A stretch of DNA of 63,400 bases from UBA1227 sp045599345 (GCA_045599345.1 JAZRVV010000020.1:1-63400); one strand, 5' to 3'. Counted from the stretch's first letter, positions 33,425 through 41,961 are shown. Translations and numbers: made by a program. Notes: generated by a model from the sequence alone, not told the origin.

Positions 33425-33952
33425 TTGGATGCAATAGTAATAAACAATCCAAGTGAGGTATTGCCAAGATATGCAGTTTCACTTGTGGACGAGCTGTTGT
33501 TGCACAATAAGCAATTAGCTGTCGCTGAGTCATGTACGGGTGGACTTGTTGCAAAGACAATTACCGATGTATCTGGAGCATCAAATATATTTCACTGTGG
33601 CGTAGTTTCCTATGTAAATGAAATTAAAACCGAGGTTCTCGGCGTGGACGAAGACTTTCTTTTAGAGAATGGCCCTGTTAACATGGAAACCGCAATAATG
33701 ATGGCAGAAGGAGTTCGCAAACTTGGACATGCCGACATAGGCATTGGTATTTCAGGTGTTGCTGGACCTGGCCCTGACGGCGGTCACAGGGAAGGTGAAA
33801 TTCATATTGCATTATCGGATGGCACAGATAACCTATGTGTTTCACTTGATACAAAAACCGTAAATAAGCGAGAGTACAATCGAGAACTTGCAACACTGAA
33901 TGCAATCAACATGGTACTCTTTTACCTAAAGAATAAAAAAGAGGAGGGATGA
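33425..33952 (+). CDS. CinA C-terminal domain protein (nicotinamide-nucleotide amidase, PncC-like)
   Basis: 175 residues, the stand-alone CinA_C domain. AESCTGGLVA carries the catalytic Ser (S36) and SYVNEIK the Tyr/Lys; GISGVAGPGPDGGHREGEIHIA is also typical. Such proteins deamidate nicotinamide mononucleotide in pyridine nucleotide recycling. The TTG at 33425 is chosen because AAGAGG is 8 bases upstream; an earlier GTG overlaps that site. A larger, degenerate CinA relative is encoded at 37255 in the same operon. Confidence 0.88.
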   Translation: MDAIVINNPSEVLPRYAVSLVDELLLHNKQLAVAESCTGGLVAKTITDVSGASNIFHCGVVSYVNEIKTEVLGVDEDFLLENGPVNMETAIMMAEGVRKLGHADIGIGISGVAGPGPDGGHREGEIHIALSDGTDNLCVSLDTKTVNKREYNRELATLNAINMVLFYLKNKKEEG

Positions 33953-33955
33953 CAA

Positions 33956-34663
33956 ATGGCGGATACTAAGAAAAATCAAAGCACAAAGAAAAAGGTTGAT
34001 TTAACACCAACTGACAATGACAGTATTTTTCTCTTTGATCTTGAAGTTCCTGCTGAGTCAGTAAAAGACGCCCCTAAAGCGCAAGCCCCAAAGAAACCTG
34101 CGCCTTCGCAATCAAAGGCAAGCAAGCCTTCTGGTGCAAAAAGGGAAGCACAATCTGCGGCAAAAAAAGAAGCACCAAAGAAGCGCCCGGCACAGGAGAA
34201 GAAACTTAATGAGTCAAAGGGTGCGCCTAAAAAACTTGCAAAAGATAAAAAGGAACCTTCTCTTGAAAAGGAAGAAGTAATAGCACCACCAAAGAAAAAG
34301 CCAAAGGCAGCGCCACCACTTGAAAAGCCAGTGGAGAGGGAACCAATCAAAACCCCTTACGTCAACAAAAAGCCTGCTACAAAGCGTGACTTTAATGACG
34401 GCGCAAAGGCTGTGAAGAATGCAACAAAAGAACTTCCAAAAGTGTTGGCTTGGTTTATTCCAACGCAAAACGACAAGGTGGAAGAGCTTATTAGAAAAGG
34501 CCTTGTTATCATCTGTATGATTGTCCTCATTTTCTCAATGGGTATCCTTATCAAGAGTACTCATCTTGAAAAGAAGGCAAGCGAAGATAACGCTGGCTCA
34601 CAATTTGTAAACAAATACGTATACTCTTACGAAATTTATGATAAATCGGACAAGGAGAAATAA
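33956..34663 (+). CDS. Lys/Ala/Pro-rich cytoplasmic-tailed membrane protein
   Basis: 235 residues. Residues 1-170 are a low-complexity, strongly basic, Ala/Pro-rich region (APKKPAPSQSKASKPSGAKR), probably disordered and cytoplasmic. A juxtamembrane block at 163-181 (WFIPTQNDKVEELIRK) leads into one membrane segment at 182-203, and about 30 residues lie outside. The juxtamembrane block resembles that of the sortase encoded next (PNGDDPIGEKIRK), so the two may share an anchoring module. Gaps of 3 and 2 bases to its neighbours show tight coupling. No family recognised. Confidence 0.75.
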   Translation: MADTKKNQSTKKKVDLTPTDNDSIFLFDLEVPAESVKDAPKAQAPKKPAPSQSKASKPSGAKREAQSAAKKEAPKKRPAQEKKLNESKGAPKKLAKDKKEPSLEKEEVIAPPKKKPKAAPPLEKPVEREPIKTPYVNKKPATKRDFNDGAKAVKNATKELPKVLAWFIPTQNDKVEELIRKGLVIICMIVLIFSMGILIKSTHLEKKASEDNAGSQFVNKYVYSYEIYDKSDKEK

Positions 34664-34665
34664 TC

Positions 34666-37248
34666 ATGGCAGATCAGAACTTTAATCCAATGCAACCACA
34701 GTACATTGATCCACAGGCACAGCCTGCAGCACCTTATGGACAGCCACAGTATACAGCTGCTCCACAGCCAACTTATGCTGCACCAGCACCTGCTGAACCA
34801 GAAATAATCATCCAAGAAGTTGGCTTTGCTGACTATGGATTTGGCGAAGGCGATTCAGTTGGTGGCGGTCATGATTTTGGCGGCTTTATGGATGACGATA
34901 ACACAGGAACAGATACACTTGATGGTTTCAACGCTTTCAATTCTCAGACACCAAACCTTGATTTGGCAGATGTAGAGGCAGCTTCAAAGGCTGCTACAGC
35001 AGAAGAAAAAGCAATGTTCACATCAACAGTATCAAACTTTGATTTGAATGCACTTGAAGAAGCATCACGTACTTCAACTGATGCTGATAGAGACATTTTC
35101 TCAAACAGCATAGCAGTAGGTGAGCGTGAGATGACAGTCAGCGATATGCCTTCATTTGATGCAGCATCTGCATCATTTGATAAGCCTGCACAGCCTGCAG
35201 CACCAATCGCTCCTGCTCCAATTATTGATCCGGCTCCTGCTCCAGCGCCAGTTGCTCCAGCAGCACCTGTAGCACCAGCTCCTGCACCAGCAGAGCCTGC
35301 TCCTGCAGCACCATCATCATTTATGGCATCAATGCAGAGCATGTTCTCATCAATGAACGGTACATCAACTCCTGCAGCTCCAGAAGCACCAGCTGAGCCT
35401 GCTCCATCTACTCCCAGTATCGAACAACCTATAATCGAGCAGCCAACTCCTGCTCCGGTTGAACCAGTAGCACCAATAGCTCCTGCACAGCCTGATGTTG
35501 TAGTAAATGCAGCACCAGCAGCTGCTCCTGTTATGGATGTAAGCAGTGCTCCACAGGCTACTGTTAAAGATGACGCTTATTGGAACAACATCGACAAGAT
35601 GCTTGATAACTTTGATAAAAAGGCAGAGCCGGCAGAGGCTCCAGCAGCACCAGCTGCTCCTGTTACTGCACCCGTGATGCCAGCCGCACCTGCTTTTGAG
35701 CAGCCAGCGCCAGCACCACAGGCAGAGGAGCCAAAGCTCCCTTTTAATCAAGGCGCTCAGGCAACACAGCCTGCAGCGCCAACCCCAGCTCCAGCTCCTG
35801 CTCCAAACATTCCACCTGTTGCTCCTAAGGGCATGTTCATTAAAGACGTATCTACAGCTCCTGCTCCTGCAGAAGCGGCTGTTGCAGCCACGGGCGTTGT
35901 AGCAGCTACTGCAGCAGTTGCTGCAAAGGCAGCTCCACAGCCTGCATATGGTGCTCCAGCAAATGAGGCTCCAGTAGCTGAGGAAAAAGAAGACATGTCA
36001 TGGCTTCAGCCTGAGGAAGAGGCTGCGGATTCAAAGCGTGCGCAGAGAGAGGCAGAGCGTGCACAACGCGATGCCGAGCGCGCTGCAAAGGCTGAAGAAA
36101 GAGCAGCTCTAAAGGCTCAGAAGGAAGAGGAAAAGGCTGCAAAAAAAGCCGCCAAAGCAGAGGCTAAGGCAGCAAAGAAGGCAGATAAAGAAGAGCCAAC
36201 ACTGAATATTGATTTGGAAGCAGCACAGGATGAAGAGGGTCCTCAAATTGAGGAGACCAAGAAGGAAGCGCCAAAGGGCTTCAAAGGTTTCATCTACAAG
36301 GTGCTTCCAAATGGCGATGACCCAATAGGTGAAAAAATCAGAAAGTGCGTAGCGCTTATTTCTGCAATTGCACTTATCGTTTGTGGTATATATTTCCTCT
36401 CAACTTTTATTGGTTCAAAGTCAGCTGAAAAGGATGCACGCAAGCTCGCTGATTTGATGTCAAGTTCTGAAAACAGCGATGCAGCATGGGACGATATTTA
36501 TGCCAAGTATCCAAATATTCAGTTCCCATCTGGTATGCAGTCAAAGTTCGCTGATATATATGCAATGAACCAAGACCTTATCGGTTGGATTCGTATCCCA
36601 GGTCTTGGCATTGATTATCCGGTTGTTCAGACAACAGACGATTCATATTATTTAAAGCATGACTTTAACAAGCAGTCATCTGCTTATGGTACTATTTTCC
36701 TTGGTGCCAAGAACAAGTATGATGAGCTTGATTTGAACACTGTAATTTATGGACATGCTATGCGTCGTGATAAGCAGATGTTCTCACGTCTTCACGATTA
36801 CAAGCAAAAGGATACTTTCATTGAGAATCCAATTGTTGAGTTCAATACACTTTATGGAAATTACAAATTCAAGGTTTATTGCGCATTTATCACAAATGGT
36901 TCATCAGTAGATGATAATGGATACCTCTTTGATTACACTTTCGCTAACCTCTCATCAACAGAACTTTTCGCAGGCTTTGTTGCTGAGATTAATCAGCGTA
37001 AACTTTATTCAACAGGTGTAGATATTTTGCCTACAGACAAGATTATTACACTTTCAACTTGCAGCTATGAATTTGACAATGCAAGACTTGTTGTTATAGG
37101 CCGTATGCTTCGCGATGGCGAGAGCACAGAGGTTGATTCATCAAAGGTAAATGACAACAATAACCCTCGTTACCCACAGGCGTGGTATGACGCAAACAAG
37201 AAGACAAACCCTTATGCTTCTTATTCACACTGGTCACCAAAAGGATGA
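34666..37248 (+). CDS. class B sortase with a very long cytoplasmic N-terminal region
   Basis: 860 residues. Residues 1-440 are Pro/Ala-rich low-complexity sequence; 445-520 are Lys/Ala/Glu-rich and predicted helical (ERAAKAEERAALKAQKEEE); a juxtamembrane block PNGDDPIGEKIRK precedes a membrane segment at about 562-582. The extracellular part is a complete class B sortase: IRIPGLGIDYPVVQ, the catalytic His in YGHAMR (H697), the Cys in LSTC (C799) and the Arg in NARLVVIGR (R807). Typical SrtB enzymes have about 230-300 residues, so some 550 cytoplasmic residues have been added. It should cleave a sorting signal on exported proteins; its substrates are not in this operon. Sortase domain certain, tail role unknown. 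Confidence 0.9.
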   Translation: MADQNFNPMQPQYIDPQAQPAAPYGQPQYTAAPQPTYAAPAPAEPEIIIQEVGFADYGFGEGDSVGGGHDFGGFMDDDNTGTDTLDGFNAFNSQTPNLDLADVEAASKAATAEEKAMFTSTVSNFDLNALEEASRTSTDADRDIFSNSIAVGEREMTVSDMPSFDAASASFDKPAQPAAPIAPAPIIDPAPAPAPVAPAAPVAPAPAPAEPAPAAPSSFMASMQSMFSSMNGTSTPAAPEAPAEPAPSTPSIEQPIIEQPTPAPVEPVAPIAPAQPDVVVNAAPAAAPVMDVSSAPQATVKDDAYWNNIDKMLDNFDKKAEPAEAPAAPAAPVTAPVMPAAPAFEQPAPAPQAEEPKLPFNQGAQATQPAAPTPAPAPAPNIPPVAPKGMFIKDVSTAPAPAEAAVAATGVVAATAAVAAKAAPQPAYGAPANEAPVAEEKEDMSWLQPEEEAADSKRAQREAERAQRDAERAAKAEERAALKAQKEEEKAAKKAAKAEAKAAKKADKEEPTLNIDLEAAQDEEGPQIEETKKEAPKGFKGFIYKVLPNGDDPIGEKIRKCVALISAIALIVCGIYFLSTFIGSKSAEKDARKLADLMSSSENSDAAWDDIYAKYPNIQFPSGMQSKFADIYAMNQDLIGWIRIPGLGIDYPVVQTTDDSYYLKHDFNKQSSAYGTIFLGAKNKYDELDLNTVIYGHAMRRDKQMFSRLHDYKQKDTFIENPIVEFNTLYGNYKFKVYCAFITNGSSVDDNGYLFDYTFANLSSTELFAGFVAEINQRKLYSTGVDILPTDKIITLSTCSYEFDNARLVVIGRMLRDGESTEVDSSKVNDNNNPRYPQAWYDANKKTNPYASYSHWSPKG

Positions 37249-37254
37249 TGTTAA

Positions 37255-38445
37255 ATGAAGTTGAGTCTTTTTTCGTTAGGTTCTGAAGAAACACTAGCTA
37301 TAAAAGAATCACAGGTTGCTATCGAGAATGCTTTTCATCAAATTCTCGATGAGCCGTACAAATTTACAAATTTTACAAACGAGAAATTATTTTTAACTGA
37401 GCTTTCAACTGCAGTTGCAAGAGACAGCATGATTGTTGCAGCTGCAGAGCCACAGTATTTCAAAGCATTTAAAAACTTTATTTGCAATGCTTTTCAGCTC
37501 AAATGTAAGCCATCTAAGACTATTACTGGACTGATTCAATTTGTTCATCCAGAAGCAACAGATGACTTTATTGAGGAACAGGCAAATATTCCAACTGGAG
37601 CTACGCCTCTCGTAACGCAGGACGGCCTGTATTCGGGCTTTGGTATCAAGGCCAAGAATCAGCTCCTTATAGTTCTTCCGCTCGATGACAAGCGCATAGA
37701 CTATATTATCAATAACAGTCTTATGCAATTTGTTCGCGAGAACATGGATATGTCTATCTTGACTGCCGATCCTCTTACGGGTATGGAAGTGGAAGACAGC
37801 CCACTTGCAAAACAAAACGTAAGAAGAAATGGCGAGCTCTATGACAGTCAGCTTATCGCATCTACAGTAAAGAAATTTGCGGATCGCGGACTTACTGTAG
37901 CACTTGCAAATACTAAAACAGTGGACTTTATCGGTAATATCTCAACAACTGCTATTGATTTAAGCGGTATTTTCTTCGTTTCTGGATATAGCGTTGAAAA
38001 AGGCGAGATGTCTGCAAGGGAGTTTGCTATCAACCTTGCAAAAGGTGCGCTTATCAACTCAAAGAACAGCATAGGCGCAACAATTACTAAAGTGTTCTCG
38101 GTTCCTGATGAAAATGGCAAGCAACAGTTCTTTATGTATGCTTGCATTGCAGATAAGGAGAACGCAAATGTTGCAAAACTTACTGCAGAGGATGATGAAA
38201 CACCACCACAACTTATTTATCGTGCAGTTGAAGAACTCTTTAGAATGCTTAATGTTTGGGCAGATACTGGATATGCGATACCGCAGGAATCAAATGTGGT
38301 CGTTGTTCGCCCAACAATAGGAAGCAAAAAGAGCGACGCTCTTCTTAATAAGATTAAAATAGCAACTGGTGCTATTATTGCAGCTGGTTCTGTTGCATCG
38401 GTAATAATTTCGCTCGTTGTAAATAATGTATATGGTGTCCTTTAG
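37255..38445 (+). CDS. tail-anchored degenerate CinA-like protein
   Basis: 396 residues, last gene of the operon. The layout follows full-length CinA. The N-terminus MKLSLFSLGSEETL resembles MKAEIIxxGxELL; residues 107-118 (EEQANIPTGATP) and the following GLYSGFGIKAKNQLLIVLP match the CinA A-x-VP-x-GA and G-x-APG ... ILLPG blocks. From residue 212, GLTVALANTKTVDF and SREFAINLAKGALI-like text (SAREFAINLAKG) align with CinA_C, but the AESCTGG catalytic loop is ANTKTV and the DD and GGLGPT motifs are gone. A hydrophobic segment at about 370-392 anchors the C-terminus. I read it as a membrane-tethered CinA pseudoenzyme. The match is by eye and remote. Confidence 0.6.
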   Translation: MKLSLFSLGSEETLAIKESQVAIENAFHQILDEPYKFTNFTNEKLFLTELSTAVARDSMIVAAAEPQYFKAFKNFICNAFQLKCKPSKTITGLIQFVHPEATDDFIEEQANIPTGATPLVTQDGLYSGFGIKAKNQLLIVLPLDDKRIDYIINNSLMQFVRENMDMSILTADPLTGMEVEDSPLAKQNVRRNGELYDSQLIASTVKKFADRGLTVALANTKTVDFIGNISTTAIDLSGIFFVSGYSVEKGEMSAREFAINLAKGALINSKNSIGATITKVFSVPDENGKQQFFMYACIADKENANVAKLTAEDDETPPQLIYRAVEELFRMLNVWADTGYAIPQESNVVVVRPTIGSKKSDALLNKIKIATGAIIAAGSVASVIISLVVNNVYGVL

Positions 38446-38460
38446 TACATAGGTAAAGAG

Positions 38461-38497
38461 AACGCTCTTGAGGAAATCCTCAAGAGCGTTTTGTTTT
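38461..38497 (+). terminator. intrinsic terminator ending the ten-gene operon
   Basis: A perfect 13-bp stem (AACGCTCTTGAGG / CCTCAAGAGCGTT) with an AAAT loop is followed by TTGTTTT. Confidence 0.92.
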
Positions 38498-39350
38498 AGT
38501 TATTAAAAAGATCTGTATATATTGAAATCAGTTGTTCCATATTAAGTTCCTCTATGCGGGCGGTGCGCGGGATAGCGAGGCTATCAAGGGCCTCACCAAG
38601 CGCATCTTTGGTGACAGGGCCGAAGCAAAGGGAATTCATGATTGTTTTGCGGCGTTTGGTAAACGCCGTTTTAATCATATTGAAGAATTTTGCTTCGTCA
38701 TCTATGTCGCCGGGACGCTCATCGCGAAGCGTGAGCGAGATTACTTCGCTGTCAACTTTTGGTGATGGCATGAAACATTCTTTGCCTACAAAGAATAGTT
38801 TATCTGCCGATGCATAGTAGTTGACTGCGACTGTAACGGCACCAGCATCCCTTGTGCCGACATCGGCACAGAGCCTGTCTGCTGCCTCTTTTTGTACCAT
38901 AACTACGATGGATTCAACAGGCAGGTCGTCCTCAAGAAGCTTCATTATTACTGGTGAAGTTATGTAGTAGGGGAGGTTGGCACAGATGACAACTGGCATA
39001 CCCTGGAACTCTTCTTTTATCAGTGCGTGGAGGTCGATTTTCATAACGTCTCCACTTGCGATTTTGACGTTGTCAAAATCGGAGAGTGTATCAGCAAGTA
39101 TTGGTGGCAAACGGTCGTCAAGCTCGATTGCAACAACGCGCTTTGCACGTTTTGCGAGCTCGGCGGTTAAAACGCCGATGCCTGGACCTACCTCTATTAC
39201 ACCATATTCCTCATTTGGCACTGCGGCATCGGCCATTTTCGGGCAAACGCTATCGTCAATGATAAAGTTTTGCCCGAGTGCTTTAGAGAAAGAAAATCCA
39301 TTCTTTGACAGAATGGATTTTATAGTATTTATGTCAGATAAATTGTACAT
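38496..39350 (-). CDS. rsmA: 16S rRNA dimethyladenosine transferase
   Basis: 284 residues. GFSFSKALGQNFIIDD, VIEVGPGIGVLT (SAM-binding), CANLPYYITSPVI (catalytic NLPY) and PSPKVDSEVISL are the KsgA/RsmA hallmarks. It dimethylates two adenosines near the 3-prime end of 16S rRNA during 30S assembly. I use the ATG at 39350, with AAAGGAAG just before it; the upstream in-frame start lacks a site and overlaps the next gene. Confidence 0.95.
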   Translation of the reverse strand: MYNLSDINTIKSILSKNGFSFSKALGQNFIIDDSVCPKMADAAVPNEEYGVIEVGPGIGVLTAELAKRAKRVVAIELDDRLPPILADTLSDFDNVKIASGDVMKIDLHALIKEEFQGMPVVICANLPYYITSPVIMKLLEDDLPVESIVVMVQKEAADRLCADVGTRDAGAVTVAVNYYASADKLFFVGKECFMPSPKVDSEVISLTLRDERPGDIDDEAKFFNMIKTAFTKRRKTIMNSLCFGPVTKDALGEALDSLAIPRTARIEELNMEQLISIYTDLFNN

Positions 39351-39361
39351 AAACTCTTCCT

Positions 39362-40651
39362 TTAAAATACCTGTTCCCAAGGAACAACAATATTTTTAAC
39401 TGTGTCTGCTGTCATTGATGGAGAAAGGAAACTAATGTAGTCAAGTGATGTGAATGAAACGTTAGGATTTCCTTGTAAGAAGAGGTTCTTACCGTTTATT
39501 ACTTGCATTCTATCAGTAGCAAATTCAAAGAAGAAAAGTTTGTCCATTCCTGCGCCAAGTGAGGCAGCAAGAGCGATTTTAGAACCGCCGTCTGATATCG
39601 CAAAATCTTCAACACCATCAAATGATATTGTCGTATCAATAATCTGTTCTGCTCCGCCTAAAACATCATAGAGAATTTTGCTGTCTGGGTTCAAGATGTA
39701 GTAGCCCTTTACAAGGTAAGTTGATGGGTCACGATTGAATTCATAAACAGCTTCTGTCATGATGCCAGTTACCTTGGAAAGGCAGAACAATGTGTCACCC
39801 TTGAGTGTTACACCTTCAACATCCTTAAAGGATTTTGCATACTCAAGAAGGAGAAGGTCGCCATCCTTACAAAAGGCGTAAGGAAGGGCAATATTGCCTG
39901 ATACGATGACTTCTTTACTGCTTGTTGTTGTCTTCATAAAGAGGCTGTATCCCTCTCCTTCACCCTCGTTTTTGGTGAAGTAATAGAAACCATCAGCACG
40001 GTCCTTTATGAGGTCAACTGCAACAAATGAAGTGTTTGCATCAAGTACAAAAATCTCTTCGAGCTTTGAGTCGTTTGCAAGGAATGCAAAGGCTGCATCA
40101 TAGGTCTTATCGTTCTTGTAAAAGTCGCCAATTGTAAAGTCAACAAATGCAAGATAGTCATAGTTTTCAGTTACTTTATTTGGGATGACTTTTACGAAAG
40201 CGTAAGGGAAATCCTTACTCTTTTTGTTCTGCAAAACGCCAAAACCAATGGTTTCCTCATCGTATTCGGTGAAGTATACGGTTACCTCTTCGGTCTTGTC
40301 CTTTGCAGGAACCTTGAGCTTCACTGTGTCAGTTACACGGTTCTTTTTAAAATCACCATTGTTGTTGACACGGTGGTAAGTAATCTTGTCACCGTCTACG
40401 CAGTAATAAAGACCTGGAATGCCAGTTTCCATATAAGGAGAGGCATCTTCTTTGTCTATAACTGACTTTGCAAGGAACTGAGCGGTCAACTCGTCATTGT
40501 TTCTTCCGGCGAGGTCCTTTTCGTATTTGTGGACCTGCGGAAGCTTATAACCAGTGGCAAAAAATGCAATTAAAAGCGTTGCAATTACTATGCCAATAGT
40601 TGCAGCCCAGTTAAAAGAGATTTTCTCTTTTAAATCAAATTTCTTATCCAA
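39362..40651 (-). CDS. membrane-anchored extracytoplasmic protein of unknown function
   Basis: 429 residues. A short cytoplasmic N-terminus (MDKKFDLKEKISFNW) precedes one membrane segment at about 17-33; the remaining 390 residues are outside. They consist of repeated beta-strand-like stretches with aromatic and acidic residues (FVKVIPNKVTENYDYLAFVD, GGSKIALAASLGAG) that suggest a beta-propeller-like sensor, but I recognise no family. It lies between the DUF3048 lipoprotein gene (19-base gap) and rsmA, on the same strand as both. Confidence 0.7.
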   Translation of the reverse strand: MDKKFDLKEKISFNWAATIGIVIATLLIAFFATGYKLPQVHKYEKDLAGRNNDELTAQFLAKSVIDKEDASPYMETGIPGLYYCVDGDKITYHRVNNNGDFKKNRVTDTVKLKVPAKDKTEEVTVYFTEYDEETIGFGVLQNKKSKDFPYAFVKVIPNKVTENYDYLAFVDFTIGDFYKNDKTYDAAFAFLANDSKLEEIFVLDANTSFVAVDLIKDRADGFYYFTKNEGEGEGYSLFMKTTTSSKEVIVSGNIALPYAFCKDGDLLLLEYAKSFKDVEGVTLKGDTLFCLSKVTGIMTEAVYEFNRDPSTYLVKGYYILNPDSKILYDVLGGAEQIIDTTISFDGVEDFAISDGGSKIALAASLGAGMDKLFFFEFATDRMQVINGKNLFLQGNPNVSFTSLDYISFLSPSMTADTVKNIVVPWEQVF

Positions 40652-40670
40652 TGGATAACCTCCAAATCAA

Positions 40671-41711
40671 TTACTTGATTACTGTTTTATCTGCGTTTGA
40701 AAGTCTTGCAAGTGCGATGTATGACTTGCCGACATTGAGCTTAACTTCACTTTTGCCATCCTTGTCAAAGAGCTTGATCATGTCTTCGCCATCGCCCTTT
40801 GTCCATGTAATTTCCTGATATGTGCCGTTTGATGCAAGAATACCAGTGCCCTTTGAAAGGTCCATATCGCAACGGTATCCATCAGGGTATGTGATGCCGT
40901 TTAAGTAGAGAACGATAACGTTTGCAACGCTGTACAATGTGCCGTTGTTATCCTTCATTGGTGTGCCTGAATATGCACCAAAGTAAGCGCCATCTTTGAA
41001 TGTGAACTCTGCGTTGTTGTTACCGATTCTAAATGCGATGCTGTTGCAGTCGCCACCATCAAGCTTTGTTGCTTTGTCATAGAAAGCAAATGGATGGAGG
41101 TAATCAGCTTTTGTCTCTGTGCGCATTCCGCGATTTTCGATTGCTGATTCAATAAGTTCTGAGTTTGTGTATGAGCAATATTCCTGGCCTGCTGCGGAAC
41201 CGTTTGGTGCAACGCTTCCCCATTTGCAAACGCCGTCAATGTGGTCATAACCGGTGCTGTTTAAATATTCGCATGCGCCAATTGGAGTACCTGATGACCA
41301 ACCGCAGTGAACGAGGATTGCGTCAAATCCCATAGCAAGTTCAACAAAGTCGCGACGAACTGAGCGGAAAGGACCAGCCTTTTCAACTTTGGATGAGTCG
41401 GCAAAGAGCCATAAATACTTTGTTGCTGTGCCTTCTACTTCGCCTTCGATTACGATGTCAGGAGAGCAGAGACCCCACTGTGGACGGCAACGTGGCTCTG
41501 AGTTTTGAATTGTAATACCAATAGGTCTTTTACCTATATAGTCCTTGTTGAAATCAGTTTCACCAGTAAGTGGATTGAAATCACTTGGAGTTGCAACTGT
41601 TGTCTTTTCAGTTACTTTTTCTTCTGGAGCCTTTGCTTTTTTGCAACTTGTAAGGCAGAAAGCCATTATCAAGCAAAGGACAATTGCGATTATACGTCTC
41701 AAGTTTTTCAT
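40671..41711 (-). CDS. DUF3048 (YerB-like) lipoprotein
   Basis: 346 residues. A lipoprotein signal peptide ends in the lipobox LTSC (Cys at residue 23). The DUF3048 core shows FNPLTGE, RPIGITIQNSEPRCRPQWGL, EGTATKYLWLF and AGPFRSVRRDF. The family, including YerB of Bacillus, is exported and anchored to the outer face of the membrane; its function is unknown. GGAGG lies 8 bases before the ATG, and a near-consensus promoter lies upstream. First gene of a likely three-gene leftward unit with the protein at 39362 and rsmA. Confidence 0.88.
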   Translation of the reverse strand: MKNLRRIIAIVLCLIMAFCLTSCKKAKAPEEKVTEKTTVATPSDFNPLTGETDFNKDYIGKRPIGITIQNSEPRCRPQWGLCSPDIVIEGEVEGTATKYLWLFADSSKVEKAGPFRSVRRDFVELAMGFDAILVHCGWSSGTPIGACEYLNSTGYDHIDGVCKWGSVAPNGSAAGQEYCSYTNSELIESAIENRGMRTETKADYLHPFAFYDKATKLDGGDCNSIAFRIGNNNAEFTFKDGAYFGAYSGTPMKDNNGTLYSVANVIVLYLNGITYPDGYRCDMDLSKGTGILASNGTYQEITWTKGDGEDMIKLFDKDGKSEVKLNVGKSYIALARLSNADKTVIK

Positions 41712-41742
41712 AGGAAAAACCTCCTTTTACATATACACGATA

Positions 41743-41770
41743 ATTATACTATATATTCCAATATTTTCAA
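41743..41770 (-). promoter_or_regulatory. promoter of the DUF3048 lipoprotein operon
   Basis: Read leftward: -35 TTGAAA, a 16-base spacer and a perfect -10 TATAAT. Confidence 0.75.
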
Positions 41771-41817
41771 GTTTAAATACTATATATATTATCTTGGAAC
41801 TATAATATGTTATTTAA

Positions 41818-41846
41818 TTGACTATTATATATATAAATGATAATAT
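41818..41846 (+). promoter_or_regulatory. promoter of tRNA-Arg
   Basis: -35 TTGACT, a 17-base spacer and an extended -10 (TGA before TAATAT). The tRNA begins 13 bases after the -10, so the 5-prime leader is only a few bases. Confidence 0.75.
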
Positions 41847-41859
41847 TTATAGCGTATAC

Positions 41860-41936
41860 GCGCTTGTAGCTCAGCTGGATAGAGCGTCCGCCTCCTAAGC
41901 GGAAGGTCGTGGGTTCGAATCCCGTCAAGCGTGCCA
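41860..41936 (+). tRNA. tRNA-Arg (anticodon CCT), CCA encoded
   Basis: A full cloverleaf can be drawn: acceptor GCGCTTG/CAAGCGT (with one G-T pair), D arm GCTC...GAGC, anticodon stem TCCGC/GCGGA with loop CTCCTAA giving anticodon CCT, T arm with GTTCGAAT, discriminator G and encoded CCA. It reads AGG codons. A run of seven T follows directly and may end transcription. Confidence 0.96.
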
Positions 41937-41961
41937 ATTTTTTTGAGAGGAGGGCACCAAA

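Noticed and set aside
34944..35342. Gly/Ala-rich antisense frame in the sortase tail
   Set aside because: It mirrors the Pro/Ala codons of the sense strand; no start signal or promoter.
35180..35900. Repeated GCTCCTGCT-like triplets that look like a tandem repeat
   Set aside because: They encode the Pro/Ala-rich part of the sortase with irregular units; not a minisatellite or CRISPR.
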